DNA from: Betaproteobacteria bacterium UBA2293
Lineage (GTDB): Bacteria; Pseudomonadota; Gammaproteobacteria; Burkholderiales; Rhodocyclaceae
Direction of reading: 5' to 3'
Length of the DNA: 27,966 bases
Assembly (NCBI GenBank): GCA_002345845.1
Contig: DDWF01000243.1
Coordinates: 5,429 to 33,394, forward strand
Shown one piece after another: positions 17,159 to 25,422 of the stretch (its first letter is position 1; each line of letters begins with the position of its first letter). The notes beneath the pieces were generated by a model. It had not been told where the DNA came from. It was given only the letters and a program-made list of their open reading frames with translations, and ran no database searches. The position numbers and the translations under genes were made by a program.

Positions 17159-18396
17159 AACGCTTGTCATGGATTTCGCTGTTCCTGTGGACCAATGTCG
17201 CAGTGGCCGGGGCTTTGCCGGGGCTACCGCCGGACGAAGTCGTCCGCGAAACGCTACGGGCGCATCCCGATGCGCAGGCCGCCAGCAGCGAAATTCGCTA
17301 CGAGACGGCCAATCGGGAACGGCTGGAAGCCGGTAGCTACGAGTGGAACCTGCGTCTGGGTGGCCAGCAACGGAAAAGCAGTCCGTCGATTGGCGAAAGA
17401 GAGCAGTTCAACGAATGGAACGTTGCCCTGGAGCGCCCGCTGCGCCTGCCCGGCAAGGCCACGACTGATGCGGAAATTGGCACCGCCGGCGTGCTGCGGG
17501 CGGAAACGGCTCTCGCCCAGGTGATCCACGAGAGCAAGCGGGATCTATTGCAGTCCTGGTTTGCCTGGCTCAAGGAAAATGCGGCTGCCAATCAGTGGGC
17601 CGCCCAGGTTGACTTGCTGGAGCGTCAGCAACGGGCGGTCAAACGTCGTCAGGAACTGGGTGATGCGTCGCGGCTGGAAAGCATTCAGACGGAAGGCGCA
17701 TTGGCCCTGGCCAAAGCCGAATCGCTGCAGGCCGTCTCCCGTCAGCAATCAGCTCGCGAGGTGCTGCAGCGCCGTTATCCCGGTCTGCCCGTCACCCAGC
17801 CGGTCAGTTTGGGCGAGCCACCGGCGGAGATCGGCGATGAGGCGGAGTGGCAAGCGGCCGTAGCCGAGCACAGTTACGAGTTGGCCATGGCCCGTCAGCA
17901 GACCGGCCTGGCCATGCTGGCGGCCAGGCGCCAGCGTCAGGACCGCTTGCCCGATCCCAGCGTGGGCATCGCCTTTTCCCGCGAACGGGGCGGTGAAGAG
18001 CAGGTCGTCGGTGCCTACATCAGCATTCCGCTGGCCGGTGGCGGACGCCGGGCGGCGGAGACCGGCGCGGCGGCACTGGCCGATAGCGCTCGCTATCGTG
18101 AAGACGCCATCGCGCGAAGAGTTGCCCTGGAGGCGGCGACCGCCGTGCAATCGGCACGCGCCGCCTACGCCACCTGGTTGGCCAGCCGCACGGCAGCCGA
18201 GCGTCTGCAGGAGGCGGCGACCATGTCAGGCCGCGCCTATCAGCTGGGCGAAGGCAGTCTGGGTGATTGGCTGACCTCAATGCGCATTGCCAATGAGGCG
18301 CAGTTGGCGGCGCGTTACAGCCAACTGGATGCGTTGGAGAAACGCTATCGCCTGATGCTGGATGCGCGACGTCTCTGGCAAAGCGCAACTGAGTAA
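17155..18396 (+). CDS. Outer-membrane efflux factor (TolC/CzcC-like)
   Basis: The 413-aa protein completes the tripartite pump by forming the outer-membrane and periplasmic tunnel. Residues 1-19 are a signal peptide ending in AVAG; there is no lipobox. Two repeats of long coiled-coil helices separated by beta segments are visible, for example HPDAQAASSEIRYETANRERL, LPDPSVGIAFSRERGGEEQ and AAETGAAALADSARYREDA, which is the OEP repeat pattern. The start overlaps the DUF3240 stop (ATGA). The gene ends 38 bp before the convergent hybrid-kinase gene; an imperfect inverted repeat in that gap (CCAATGCCGG / CCGGTCATTGG) might end transcription but lacks a T-run. Confidence 0.9.
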   Translation: MKRLSWISLFLWTNVAVAGALPGLPPDEVVRETLRAHPDAQAASSEIRYETANRERLEAGSYEWNLRLGGQQRKSSPSIGEREQFNEWNVALERPLRLPGKATTDAEIGTAGVLRAETALAQVIHESKRDLLQSWFAWLKENAAANQWAAQVDLLERQQRAVKRRQELGDASRLESIQTEGALALAKAESLQAVSRQQSAREVLQRRYPGLPVTQPVSLGEPPAEIGDEAEWQAAVAEHSYELAMARQQTGLAMLAARRQRQDRLPDPSVGIAFSRERGGEEQVVGAYISIPLAGGGRRAAETGAAALADSARYREDAIARRVALEAATAVQSARAAYATWLASRTAAERLQEAATMSGRAYQLGEGSLGDWLTSMRIANEAQLAARYSQLDALEKRYRLMLDARRLWQSATE

Positions 18397-18434
18397 GTGA
18401 CCAATGCCGGTTCCCGATGATCTGTGATCGCCGG

Positions 18435-21400
18435 TCATTGGGCTTTGCGCAGGATTTCCTTCATCGCGTCGAACTGGAACTGCCGCGCCAGGTCGCGCAG
18501 CACGCGGACGAATTCGCCGTGCTGGGCGTCGAGCTTTTCGATCTCGGCGAGTTTGTTGAGGATGCCGCGCAGGTAGCCGAGGTTGATTGCCTCTTCCAGC
18601 GCACTCACGTATTCCGTAGCCGGCGCTACCAGCGGCAGTGCTTCAGCCGGTGTCGGAACGGGCGGCGGCGTGTCGGCGGTGACCCATTCGAGGCCGAGCT
18701 TGCGGCCCAGCCAGTCGAGCAGTTCATTGACCTTGAGCGGCTTGACGATGAAATCCTCGGGCGCAATGCCGACATCGTTGTCCAGCCCCTTGTCAAAGGC
18801 GTTGGCCGAGAGGATGGCGATATGGGCGTCGGTCAGGTGCTGCTGGCGGATGCGGCGGATGGTTTCCCAGCCGTCGATGCCGGGCATGCCGAGGTCCATG
18901 AAGACGAGGTGCGGCTTGACGTGCGGAATCACCTGCAGCGCCTCATAGCCGCTGGCCGCCTGGTCGACGACGAAGCCGAGCGGTTCGAGCACGCTCTGCA
19001 GCATGTCGCGGTCGACCTTTTCGTTATCGACGACGAGGATGCGCTTGCGCACGCCGACGTAGCCGATGCGGTTGAGTTTCGGTAGTTCGCGCGCCGCCTG
19101 CGCCGAATGCACCTGCGGCAGAAAGAGGCGGATGCGGAACAGCGTGCCTTCGCCGGGCGTGCTCGACACTTGCATCTCGCCGCCCATCAGGTCGGTCAGC
19201 ATGCGGGCGATGGTCAGGCCGACGCCGCTGCCGCCGGCCTGCACCGTGCTGCCGCGAACGAAGGGTTCGAAGATTCGTTCCATGTCCTCGGCCGGGATGC
19301 CGGGGCCGGAGTCGCGGATTTCGAAGACAGCCATCTCGCGCCGGCATTCGACCTTGAACTCGACGCCGCCGCGCACCGTGAACTTGACCGCGTTGCCGAG
19401 GATGTTGATCAGGATCTGGCGCAGCCGCTTCTCGTCGGCGCGGACCACCGCCGGCAGTTCGCCGGCCGGCCGGTAGTCGAAGGACAGCCCCTTGTTGCGC
19501 GCCTGCAGCTCGAACATGCCGACGATCTGCTGCATGAAGTCGGGGAAGTCCATCGCCCGTACGTCCAGCGTCAGCTTGCCGCCTTCGATGCGGGCGATGT
19601 CGAGCGTGCCTTCGATCACCGATAGCAGGTGGTCGCCGGACTTGCGGATGACGCTGACCGCCTGTTTGCGCTTGGGCGGCACGTCGGGGTCGGCGTCGAG
19701 GATCTGGGCGTAGCCGAGGATGCTGTTCAGGGGCGTCCGCAGTTCGTGGCTGATCGCCGTGATGTAGCGGCTCTTCGCCTGGTTGGCGGCATCCGCCACC
19801 TGCTTGGCCTTCTGCAGCGCCTCGTCGGTGCGCTGGTGCGATTCGATTTCCTGCAGCAGCAGTTGCGTCTGGCGGTTCGATTCCTCCTGCGCGACGCGCC
19901 GGCTTTCCTGGGTCAGCACCATCCACCAGGCGCCGACGCCGGAGAGCAGCAGCAAGGCGGCGAAGGTCTTGACGAAGGTTTCCTGCAGCGCGGCAACCAT
20001 CGCCGGGTTGCCGCCGCCGAGCATCAGGACTTCGTGCGTGTACAGCACGCCGAGCACCAGCGCCAGGATGGGCACGATGCCGAGCATCAGCAGCAGGTAG
20101 TGGCCGAGGCCGGTTTCCAGGTAGGGCAGGGCAGCTTTCGGCAGCAGCCGGGCGAGCAGAGCGTGCCATTGCGCGGCAAGGCTGGCCTGCGGTTTGCACA
20201 GGTCGTGGCAGCGGGCGTCGAGCGAGCAGCACAGCGAGCAGATCGGTCCCTGGTAGGCCGGGCAATGGGCCATGTCCTCGCCTTCGTACTGACGCTCGCA
20301 AATGGCGCAGACATGACTGGCGGCAACGGGAAGATCGGCGGCGCGGGCGAGGTAGTAACGGCCACCGGTCCACCAGGCGATCAGCGGTGAAATGACGAAG
20401 GCGGCGGCCATCGCCACGAAGGGCGCATAGGGCTGGATGGTGGCGCCGAAGAGACCGCTGAAGGTGGCGACGGAGAGCAGCGAAGCCACCGCCATGGCGC
20501 CGACGCCGACCGGATTGATGTCGTAGAGATGGCTGCGCTTGAACTCCATGCCTTTCGGCGACAGGCCGAGCGGCTTGTTGATGACCAGATCGGCGACCAC
20601 CGCCGCCATCCAGGAGATGGCGATGTTCGAGTAGAGGCCGAGCACCTGGCCGAGCGCCTGGAAGACGTTGAGCTCCATCAGGAGCAGCGCGATCGCCGTG
20701 TTGAACACCACCCAGACGACCCGTCCCGGGTGGCTGTGCGTCAGCCGGGCGAAGAAGTTCGACCAGGCGAGCGAGCCGGCGTAGGCGTTGGTGACGTTGA
20801 TCTTCAGCTGCGAGACGATGACGAAGATGGCGGTTACGGCGATGGCGATGGTCGTGTTGTCGAAGACGTGGGAGAAGCCGATCAGGTACATCTGGTTCGG
20901 GTCCACCGCCTTGTCGGCAGGAAAACCGTTGCGCAGCACCAGCCAGGCGAGCAGCGCGCCGCCGAGCATTTTCAGGATGCCGGGCACGACCCAGCCCGGC
21001 CCGCCGACAATGACACCAAACCACCAGCGCTTGCGGTTGGCGGCCGTCTTCTCCGGCATGAAGCGCAGGTAATCGACCTGCTCGCCCATCTGCGTGACCA
21101 TGGCGATGCCGACGGTCAGGGCAGCGCCGAAGAGGTGCGGATTGAAGCTGCCGCCATCGCCCTTTTCGCCGGCATAGGCGAGCAGGCCGGCGAAGGCATC
21201 GGGCTCTTCCATGAGGACGAAGACGTAAGGCAGCACCAGCAGGAATAGCCACAGCGGCTGCGTCCACGCCTGGAAGCGGCTGATCGCGGTGACCCCGTGG
21301 GTGACCATCGGAATCACCACGACGGCGCAGACCAGATAGCCCCAGGCTGGCGGCAGGCCGAAGGCGAGCTCCAGCGCGTAAGCCATGATCGCCGCTTCAA

Positions 21401-21803
21401 GGGCGAAGAAGATGAAGGTGAACGAGGCGTAGATCAGCGAGGTGATGGTCGAGCCGATGTAGCCGAAACCGGCGCCGCGCGTCAGCAGGTCCATGTCCAG
21501 CCCGTGCTTGGCGGCGGTGTGCGAGATCGGCAGGCCGATCAGGAAAATGATCAGCCCGGTCGCCAGGATCGCCCAGAAGGCATTGATGAAACCGGCATTG
21601 ACCAGCATGGTCGCGCCGACCGCTTCGAGCACAAGAAAGGAAGCGGCGCCAAAGGCCGTATTGGCCACTCGCAGCTCCGACCATTTGCGGAAGCTGTGCG
21701 GCGTGAACCGCAGGGCGTAGTCTTCCAGCGTCTCATTGGCGACCCAGGTGTTGTAGTCGCGGCGGATCTTGATGATGCGTTGGGCTGGGGCGTTGGAACT
21801 CAT
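18435..21803 (-). CDS. Hybrid sensor kinase fused to an NCS1-type transporter, with cysteine-rich insert
   Basis: The product is a single 1122-aa inner-membrane protein. Residues about 1-485 form a 12-helix NCS1 (purine/cytosine/allantoin permease-like) domain, with DYNTWVANETLEDYALRF at the start. A cytosolic cysteine cluster follows at C499, C502, C514, C522, C525, C526, C532 and C536, then two extra membrane helices (about 568-588, 610-630) and a coiled coil. HisKA has His686 (SHELRTPLNS), the ATPase has Asn800/Asn804 and DSGPGI (831-836), and the receiver has phosphoacceptor Asp970. A helical end domain spans about 1065-1120. This parallels CbrA, which fuses an SLC5 transporter to a kinase; here the transporter probably senses a nitrogenous nutrient. 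No strong ribosome site precedes the ATG. The LuxR-type regulator at 9016-9969 may be its partner. Confidence 0.92.
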   Translation of the reverse strand: MSSNAPAQRIIKIRRDYNTWVANETLEDYALRFTPHSFRKWSELRVANTAFGAASFLVLEAVGATMLVNAGFINAFWAILATGLIIFLIGLPISHTAAKHGLDMDLLTRGAGFGYIGSTITSLIYASFTFIFFALEAAIMAYALELAFGLPPAWGYLVCAVVVIPMVTHGVTAISRFQAWTQPLWLFLLVLPYVFVLMEEPDAFAGLLAYAGEKGDGGSFNPHLFGAALTVGIAMVTQMGEQVDYLRFMPEKTAANRKRWWFGVIVGGPGWVVPGILKMLGGALLAWLVLRNGFPADKAVDPNQMYLIGFSHVFDNTTIAIAVTAIFVIVSQLKINVTNAYAGSLAWSNFFARLTHSHPGRVVWVVFNTAIALLLMELNVFQALGQVLGLYSNIAISWMAAVVADLVINKPLGLSPKGMEFKRSHLYDINPVGVGAMAVASLLSVATFSGLFGATIQPYAPFVAMAAAFVISPLIAWWTGGRYYLARAADLPVAASHVCAICERQYEGEDMAHCPAYQGPICSLCCSLDARCHDLCKPQASLAAQWHALLARLLPKAALPYLETGLGHYLLLMLGIVPILALVLGVLYTHEVLMLGGGNPAMVAALQETFVKTFAALLLLSGVGAWWMVLTQESRRVAQEESNRQTQLLLQEIESHQRTDEALQKAKQVADAANQAKSRYITAISHELRTPLNSILGYAQILDADPDVPPKRKQAVSVIRKSGDHLLSVIEGTLDIARIEGGKLTLDVRAMDFPDFMQQIVGMFELQARNKGLSFDYRPAGELPAVVRADEKRLRQILINILGNAVKFTVRGGVEFKVECRREMAVFEIRDSGPGIPAEDMERIFEPFVRGSTVQAGGSGVGLTIARMLTDLMGGEMQVSSTPGEGTLFRIRLFLPQVHSAQAARELPKLNRIGYVGVRKRILVVDNEKVDRDMLQSVLEPLGFVVDQAASGYEALQVIPHVKPHLVFMDLGMPGIDGWETIRRIRQQHLTDAHIAILSANAFDKGLDNDVGIAPEDFIVKPLKVNELLDWLGRKLGLEWVTADTPPPVPTPAEALPLVAPATEYVSALEEAINLGYLRGILNKLAEIEKLDAQHGEFVRVLRDLARQFQFDAMKEILRKAQ

Positions 21804-21815
21804 GTCAGCGACAAA

Positions 21816-21829
21816 GCAGGTTCCATGCC
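21816..21829 (-). promoter_or_regulatory. Possible sigma-54 promoter for the hybrid kinase
   Basis: On the minus strand GGCATGGAACCTGC has the GG-N10-GC spacing of a -24/-12 promoter (GG at 21829-21828, GC at 21817-21816), with GGCAY preserved and CTGC in place of TTGC. Transcription would then start almost at the ATG of the hybrid kinase, giving a nearly leaderless mRNA, which is unusual and lowers confidence. An NtrC-like site lies 30-50 bp upstream. Confidence 0.3.
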
Positions 21830-21857
21830 CTGAAAAAGGGCGCGAACCCGGCTTGTT

Positions 21858-21909
21858 AATGCACCGCTATGGTGCATTGCCACACCAGCAGGCTGCCTTT
21901 CGGTGCATT
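21858..21909. promoter_or_regulatory. NtrC-like binding site with a second half site
   Basis: AATGCACC (21858-21865) and GGTGCATT (21871-21878) form a perfect inverted repeat around five bases. This matches the established TGCACC-N5-GGTGCA consensus of the nitrogen regulator NtrC. A second GGTGCATT half site follows at 21902-21909, placing the two site centres about 31 bp (three helical turns) apart, as for cooperative NtrC dimers. The site lies between the NCS1-hybrid kinase (minus) and the small cysteine protein (plus), so either could be the target. Confidence 0.55.
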
Positions 21910-21967
21910 CCCGATCTCGCCGTGGCAACGGTTAAACTGCACGCATCATCAGCACCGTCCGCGACTC

Positions 21968-22186
21968 ATGCCGCAAGACCCTCGCCATCCGCTCGATGAC
22001 GGTCGGCCCACCTGCCGTCATTGCCAGCATTACTACATCACGCACGATCCGCAATTCCGCTACGGTTGCCGGGCGCTCGGCTTCAAGAGTCAGGCCCAGC
22101 CCTGCCTGGAGGTGATCTCGGCTTCCGGCGAACAGTGCCTGTACTACCTGCCCAAGGCGAAGACCACCGGAGGAAGCAATCGATGA
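21968..22186 (+). CDS. Small cysteine-rich protein, probably metal-binding
   Basis: The 72-aa cytoplasmic protein has CRHC (C16, C19) followed by an aromatic HYYITHDPQFRYGC segment (C34), RALGFKSQAQPC (C46) and EQCLYYLPK (C57). This pattern occurs in small uncharacterised proteobacterial proteins I remember, usually without a named function; the cysteines could hold zinc. The ATG at 21968 is chosen because the family-like sequence starts soon after it; the frame is open further upstream, but that part overlaps the regulatory region. Its TGA overlaps the ATG of the esterase gene (ATGA), so the two are translationally coupled. Confidence 0.75.
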   Translation: MPQDPRHPLDDGRPTCRHCQHYYITHDPQFRYGCRALGFKSQAQPCLEVISASGEQCLYYLPKAKTTGGSNR

Positions 22187-22818
22187 AACGCCGTCAATTT
22201 GCCCAACTGATGGGTGCCGCCGCGCTGCTCGCCGCCTGCGGCAAGGAGCAACGACTGCCGCTGATGGCGCCGGGTGGCCGCGTGCTCGCCTTCGGCGACA
22301 GCGTCACCTATGGCACCGGCGCCGGTCGCGGCGAGGACTGGCCGACGCTGCTCGCCCGCCGCACCGGCTGGCAGATCGCCAATGCCGGCATTCCCGGCGA
22401 TACCGCCGAAGCAGCGAAGAGCCGGCTGCCGGCCGCCCTTGACGAACACCGGCCGGCGCTCGTCATCATTGAACTCGGTGGCAACGACTTTCTCCGCCGG
22501 CGGCCGGGAAAGGCGGTCAAGGAAGATCTGCGGCAGATGCTCGGGATGGTCCGCCAGGCCGGCGCCCAGGCCGTGCTGGTCGCCGTTCCGGAATTCTCGC
22601 TGCTCGGCGTCGTCGCCCGTCGCCCCGCCGATTCGTCGATCTACCGGGAGCTCGGCGATGAAGAGCAGGTGCCGGTGATCGAGGATGTCTTCTCCGACAT
22701 CCTCGGCCGCCCCGAGTTGTGCGCTGACCAGATTCATCCGAATGCCGAGGGTTATCAGGTGATGGCCGCCGGTATTCATGCCGCTTTGCAGAAATTCGGG
22801 CTGGCCGTCCCCGGCTGA
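22183..22818 (+). CDS. GDSL/SGNH-type esterase, lipoprotein
   Basis: The 211-aa TesA-like arylesterase/lysophospholipase hydrolyses ester or thioester bonds. The N-terminus is a lipoprotein signal (MKRRQF, hydrophobic stretch, LLAAC with Cys19), so it is lipid-anchored in the periplasm. SGNH blocks: GDS with Ser40 (block I), NAGIPGDT with Gly72 (block II), GGND with Asn101 (block III), and DQIH with Asp182 and His185 (block V). All four catalytic residues are present. It overlaps the preceding small cysteine gene by four bases. The natural substrate cannot be inferred. Confidence 0.9.
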   Translation: MKRRQFAQLMGAAALLAACGKEQRLPLMAPGGRVLAFGDSVTYGTGAGRGEDWPTLLARRTGWQIANAGIPGDTAEAAKSRLPAALDEHRPALVIIELGGNDFLRRRPGKAVKEDLRQMLGMVRQAGAQAVLVAVPEFSLLGVVARRPADSSIYRELGDEEQVPVIEDVFSDILGRPELCADQIHPNAEGYQVMAAGIHAALQKFGLAVPG

Positions 22819-22878
22819 GCGGCGGCGCCTCCTTATAATGGCCAGCCCCGCAGCCACCGACCCCGTCCGGACCACAGC

Positions 22879-23181
22879 ATGAGAATGAACCTGAAGGTGC
22901 CTTTCGCCGAAAAGGATGAAGCCAAGAAGCTCGGCGCCCGCTGGGATGCCGCACGCAAGCTCTGGTATGTAGACAGCGAAGAGAAGATCGCCGCCTGCGC
23001 CCGCTGGTCGCCGACACCACATGCGGCAGGCGAGGGCGCAGCGCCAGCCGTGGCTGCCGCCGCCCGGCAGTCGGCCGGCAAGGTCGTCGTCGGTGCGGGC
23101 TATGTGGCACAGAGCCCTGTCTGCGACTGTCCGCCCTGGGCGCTTTGCGAGCGTTGCCGCCCATTGGCCCTGAATCCCTGA
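22879..23181 (+). CDS. DUF5710 domain protein with C-terminal cysteine motif
   Basis: The 100-aa protein starts with a DUF5710 module (LKVPFAEKDEAKKLGARWD, then KLWYV, residues about 4-31), a short domain found in many nucleic-acid-associated and plasmid proteins. A low-complexity Ala-rich linker follows (about 50-70), and the end carries a CDCPPWALCERC cluster (about 82-93) that could bind zinc. The ribosome site is weak. It lies 60 bp after the esterase and 11 bp before the next gene, so all may share a transcript. Function unknown. Confidence 0.8.
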   Translation: MRMNLKVPFAEKDEAKKLGARWDAARKLWYVDSEEKIAACARWSPTPHAAGEGAAPAVAAAARQSAGKVVVGAGYVAQSPVCDCPPWALCERCRPLALNP

Positions 23182-23192
23182 GGAATCCGATC

Positions 23193-24023
23193 ATGACCCG
23201 CTTGCTCGACGAACTGCAGCGTCTTTATTTTCCAGCTCCCTGGTGCGGACGAGTCGGCGCAGGCAATGCCCTGCCGATCCAGGAACTGAGTGCGGCCGCA
23301 CTGGCGCAGGGTCTGGCCGGCGAGGCGCCGGTGCAACTGGCGCTGGCCAGTGGCGAGGGCAGCGTCCGTGGCATGGTCCTGCGTTTTACCCGCCGTGGCG
23401 ACTGGCCTCGGGTGGCCGAGCTGTACCAGTCCTTGCAGGAAGAGCTTGAACTGCCGGCGCCGGCCATCGCTGCCAGCGCCGACGATGGCTACCTGTTGTG
23501 GCTGTCGCTGGTCGAGGCGACTCCGGTGCCGGTCGCCCGAAATTTTCTCGCAGCGCTTTGCACACGCTACCTGGCCGACCTGCCGCCAGCGGCGATCGCC
23601 ATGCTCCCCGGAGCGGGTTCAGAGAGCGGGCTGGTGGGCCTGGTTCCGGCGCTGCATGGGGCCAACGGCAAGTGGTCGGCCTTCATCGATCCGGGCATGG
23701 GCAGCATGTTCATCGATGAGTCCGGTCTCGACATGGCGCCCAATCTCGAGCGCCAGGCGGAGATGCTGGCTGGCCTGCGCAGCATTTCGCCGGCGGCATT
23801 GCAGCGAGCCCAGCACCTTCTCGCCGCTGCGGTAGCGCCGGTGCCGGCTGCCGCGGCATCCAATCCTCCGGGTTCGCCGGCATCGGCGACGCTGTCGGCT
23901 ACCTTCACCGATGCGCAAAGCTTCCTGCTCGCCGTCATCAATGATCCCTCGGTCAGCCTGAGTCAGCGCATTGAGGCCGCCACCGCCCTGCTGCCTTACA
24001 CGGCCAGGAAGTCCGCCGGCTGA
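23193..24023 (+). CDS. Hypothetical protein, 276 aa
   Basis: I do not recognise this protein. GAGGAA lies just before the ATG at 23193, and the sequence reads as a soluble, alpha/beta cytoplasmic protein: MTRLLDELQRLYFPAPWCG at the start, WPRVAELYQSLQEELELPAPAIAASADDGYLLWLSLVE in the middle, a Pro/Ala-rich linker about 215-235, and a conserved-looking end DAQSFLLAVINDPSVSLSQRIEAATALLPYTARK (about 243-273). No membrane segments or catalytic motifs are evident. Codon use matches its neighbours, so it is a real gene. It is probably co-transcribed with the DUF5710 gene. Confidence 0.82.
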   Translation: MTRLLDELQRLYFPAPWCGRVGAGNALPIQELSAAALAQGLAGEAPVQLALASGEGSVRGMVLRFTRRGDWPRVAELYQSLQEELELPAPAIAASADDGYLLWLSLVEATPVPVARNFLAALCTRYLADLPPAAIAMLPGAGSESGLVGLVPALHGANGKWSAFIDPGMGSMFIDESGLDMAPNLERQAEMLAGLRSISPAALQRAQHLLAAAVAPVPAAAASNPPGSPASATLSATFTDAQSFLLAVINDPSVSLSQRIEAATALLPYTARKSAG

Positions 24024-24035
24024 TTCGGTGGCGCT

Positions 24036-25325
24036 CTAAATCGTCCGCGGGCGCCGCCAGAAGATGCTCAGCAGCGGCTTGACGCTGGCGCCGTGCATGA
24101 GCACCGACAGGGTGATGACCACCAGTGTCAGCTGGATCAACTGCAGCGCCAGGTGCTCGGGCAGGCCGTGCTGGATCACGTACATCAGGTAATACAGCGA
24201 GCCGATGCCGCGCACGCCGAACCAGCCGGTCAGGCCGCGCATGCGCCAGGAGGCGCCGCTGCCGGTCATGCCGAGCAGGACGCTGAGCGGCCGGGCGACG
24301 AGAAACAGGAAGAGGGCCAGGAAGACGGCTGGCCAGCTCCAGGAATCGATGAACAACATGCCGCCGACGAGCAGGATGAGCACGACCTCCGACAGGCGTT
24401 CCAGATGTTCCTTGAAGACCAGCGAACCTTCGCTGACCAGCGGCGGGGTTGGCGTGTCCGCACCAGCAACCGGCGGCGCCGGTTCTGCCGTTGCCTCGGT
24501 AACCAGTCCGGCCAGTTTCAGCTCGGTCTGATGCAGGGCGACGGCGGCAAAGAACACCGCCAGAAAGCCCCAGGCGTCGATCAGCACGGAAATGCCGTAG
24601 ACCGTGCCGATCAGGCCGAGGCCAAGGAAGTCGTCGAGCAGTTCGCGCTGCTGACGGGCGCCGCGAACTTTCCAGACCAGTTTGGCCAGCAAGTAACCGC
24701 CAGCAATGCCGACGGCGATACCGGCAGTCGTCGCCCACAACACGTCAAGCGCCAACCAGCGCCAGCCCGATTCACCCAGGTCGTGCAGGCCGAGCAGGCC
24801 CATGCCGAGCATGATGAAGGGGAAAGCGCTGCCATCGTTCATGCCCGCCTCGCAGGTCAGCGTGAAGCGCAGTTGATCCTGGTCACCGGGATGGCGGATC
24901 TGTACGTCGGTGGCCAGCACCGGATCGGTTGGCGCCAGGATGGCGCCGAGGATGACGCAGGCGCCCAGCGGCAGATCGAGCAGGTAGTAGGCGAAGCCGG
25001 CGACCATGGCCACGGACACGGCCATCGACACCGTGGCCAGCAACACCGGCGTCCGCCAGTGCCGCCAGTTGATCGGCGCCGGCATCTTGACCCCGGCCGC
25101 GAACAGCGAGATCAACACCGCCACCTCGGTGAGCACCTCAAGCAGTGCGGACTCTTTCAGCGGGTTGAAGTGGAAGACATGCAGCACCGTCGGCCCGAGG
25201 ATCAGGCCGACCGCCAGGTAGATGATGGCCGAGGTGATCGGCAGCGCCTTGAGGCGGGAGGTGGTCAGCGCCATGAACAACAGCAGGCCGCCGACCAGCA
25301 GGAACCATACGGGGGTGGAAATCAT
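24036..25325 (-). CDS. Sodium (or potassium)/proton antiporter, NhaP-type (CPA1)
   Basis: The 429-aa inner-membrane antiporter exchanges Na+ or K+ for protons. Hallmarks are APTDP (131-135, Asp134) and the ion-site motif EAGMND (Glu159, Asn163, Asp164), both typical of CPA1 antiporters, plus FGVRGIGSLYYL near 372-383 in place of the usual GxRG segment. About 12 hydrophobic helices are evident. A Pro-rich, hydrophilic loop (about 278-295, AEPAPPVAGADTPTPP) lies between helices 8 and 9. There is no C-terminal RCK or cNMP domain. It is divergent from the EamA transporter, with 97 bp between the starts. Confidence 0.9.
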   Translation of the reverse strand: MISTPVWFLLVGGLLLFMALTTSRLKALPITSAIIYLAVGLILGPTVLHVFHFNPLKESALLEVLTEVAVLISLFAAGVKMPAPINWRHWRTPVLLATVSMAVSVAMVAGFAYYLLDLPLGACVILGAILAPTDPVLATDVQIRHPGDQDQLRFTLTCEAGMNDGSAFPFIMLGMGLLGLHDLGESGWRWLALDVLWATTAGIAVGIAGGYLLAKLVWKVRGARQQRELLDDFLGLGLIGTVYGISVLIDAWGFLAVFFAAVALHQTELKLAGLVTEATAEPAPPVAGADTPTPPLVSEGSLVFKEHLERLSEVVLILLVGGMLFIDSWSWPAVFLALFLFLVARPLSVLLGMTGSGASWRMRGLTGWFGVRGIGSLYYLMYVIQHGLPEHLALQLIQLTLVVITLSVLMHGASVKPLLSIFWRRPRTI

Positions 25326-25422
25326 CGGCGGATTTTAAATGCAGAACATGTGCTCGTCTGTGCTCGTTTCGTAGCCGAGCGGGCATAATCCGTAACCCGC
25401 CAAAACGCCCGATGGAGAACTG

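Noticed and set aside
19024..21267. 747-codon minus-strand open frame inside the hybrid kinase gene
   Set aside because: Its product is Arg/Ala/His-rich low-complexity sequence without domains, while the overlapping frame gives a full transporter-kinase. It is a high-GC shadow.
24093..25388. 431-codon plus-strand frame opposite the antiporter
   Set aside because: It is composed of Gln/His/Asp runs, the usual antisense of a GC-rich membrane protein. The minus-strand CPA1 motifs are decisive.
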